DNA of 64,000 nt from Seminavis robusta (lineage: Eukaryota; Bacillariophyta; Bacillariophyceae; Naviculales; Naviculaceae): the NCBI GenBank assembly GCA_903772945.1, contig CAICTM010000122.1, positions 47,599 to 111,598 on the forward strand, in the 5' to 3' direction. Below are positions 63,406 to 64,000 of this stretch, piece by piece. The position numbers and the translations under genes were made by a program. Within the stretch, counting starts at the first letter, position 1; the number at the start of each line of letters is the position of its first letter. Below the pieces are notes generated by a model, which was given only the letters and a program-made list of their open reading frames with translations, made no database searches and had not been told where the DNA came from.

Positions 63406-64000
63406 TGGGATGGTCTCCTGATGACTCGTCTCCTTTTCTCAATCCACACATGGCTGGCTACGATAGCCGCCACACTGCGACAACTCAGACTGTAAAGTCT
63501 TCTTTTTCTGGGTGCCCCGGTTCTTCTTCTAGCTCCTGCCTCCAGACACTCCTCTTTCAGTGATCATCTATCACGCTGACTGTATTGGATAAATTACTGT
63601 CTGTAGCTATCTATCTATCTATCTAGCTATCTAGCTATTACCGTGCACGCGGACCAATACTTGCTAGGTGAACTAGTACTGTACCGAACTGCTCCAACAT
63701 GGACTGTATGCAGGACGTGGTGCGGTGGCCATGGTGCTTCTTCTCAAGATACATGCACTCCAGGCAATTGAGGTCCTCCACCATTCACGAATACTGCCGT
63801 AGTGCAGTGCGTTGATTGCATGTTCGTAACAGCAAGCAACAGGTGGGTTCGAATAGAATGGATGATCTCTATTCATTTTCAAAGGCACTCCGATAGGGAA
63901 GGATGCAAGTCCAGACATTAGAATGGGGACCCCAGGAAACTATGCCAAGGCAGTGCCATCCAAACATACTACCCAAGGATCACCGATGCAAGATTCTGAA
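63406..64000. other. Intergenic region and window end
   Basis: A CTAT/CTAG microsatellite (63607-63638) is the only structure seen; no supported gene reaches the window edge. Confidence 0.45.

Overview
The window looks like nuclear DNA of a photosynthetic stramenopile, most likely a pennate diatom. Several proteins carry a signal peptide followed by an ASAFAP-like junction (SHGFAAT, CSAAFVV, AIAFSP, TIFAFQ), the hallmark of import into a secondary plastid. Introns are short GT-AG introns of 78-134 bp. The protein families are those expanded in diatoms: secreted DUF285 (BspA-like) proteins, cysteine-rich Kazal-like repeat proteins, Lys/Ser-rich silaffin-like and PSxSPS-rich wall proteins, and a receptor-type nucleotide cyclase. 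Species assignment is inference. Many open frames here begin at TTG or GTG; I moved all starts to ATG, chosen by signal peptide or domain position.

Layout. 1-0.9 kb: a small conserved-looking hypothetical gene. 2.5-8.9 kb: a repeat-rich accessory region with a decayed Mutator-like element (16-bp terminal inverted repeats, frameshifted transposase, one opposite-strand ORF) inserted in a small tandem-repeat array, then two tandem MITE-like units, a nested foldback element and a 38-bp duplication. 9-18 kb: secreted, probably surface-anchored proteins, including two inverted nine-repeat Kazal-like paralogues sharing an identical 167-bp tract. 19-27 kb: two DUF285 proteins flanking a 2-oxoglutarate dioxygenase-like protein. 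31.5-38.4 kb: housekeeping genes: a 1-Cys peroxiredoxin, a head-to-head DNA-repair pair (ZGRF1/Mte1-type DUF2439 protein and exonuclease III-type AP endonuclease) and a CRAL-TRIO-like protein. 40.9-42.3 kb: two divergent small plastid proteins. 43.2-49.8 kb: one very large wall-protein gene joining a Lys/Ser-rich exon to a PSxSPS-repeat exon ending in a VWA-like domain, with many apparent indels in the repeats. 51-63.4 kb: a third DUF285 gene, a plastid membrane protein, a five-exon class III cyclase, a thylakoid-lumen EF-hand protein, an SMP-30-like propeller protein and a small tail-anchored membrane protein.

The genes do not form an operon. The themes are extracellular/cell-wall proteins and plastid proteins, interspersed with DNA-repair and redox genes. 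Intergenic DNA is rich in short self-complementary words (CTAGCTAG, GTACCGGTAC, ACATGT). The most novel items are the two-exon Lys/Ser-rich + PSxSPS + VWA-like protein, the shared C-terminal anchor of the secreted proteins, and the layered inverted-repeat elements at 7.6-8.9 kb.
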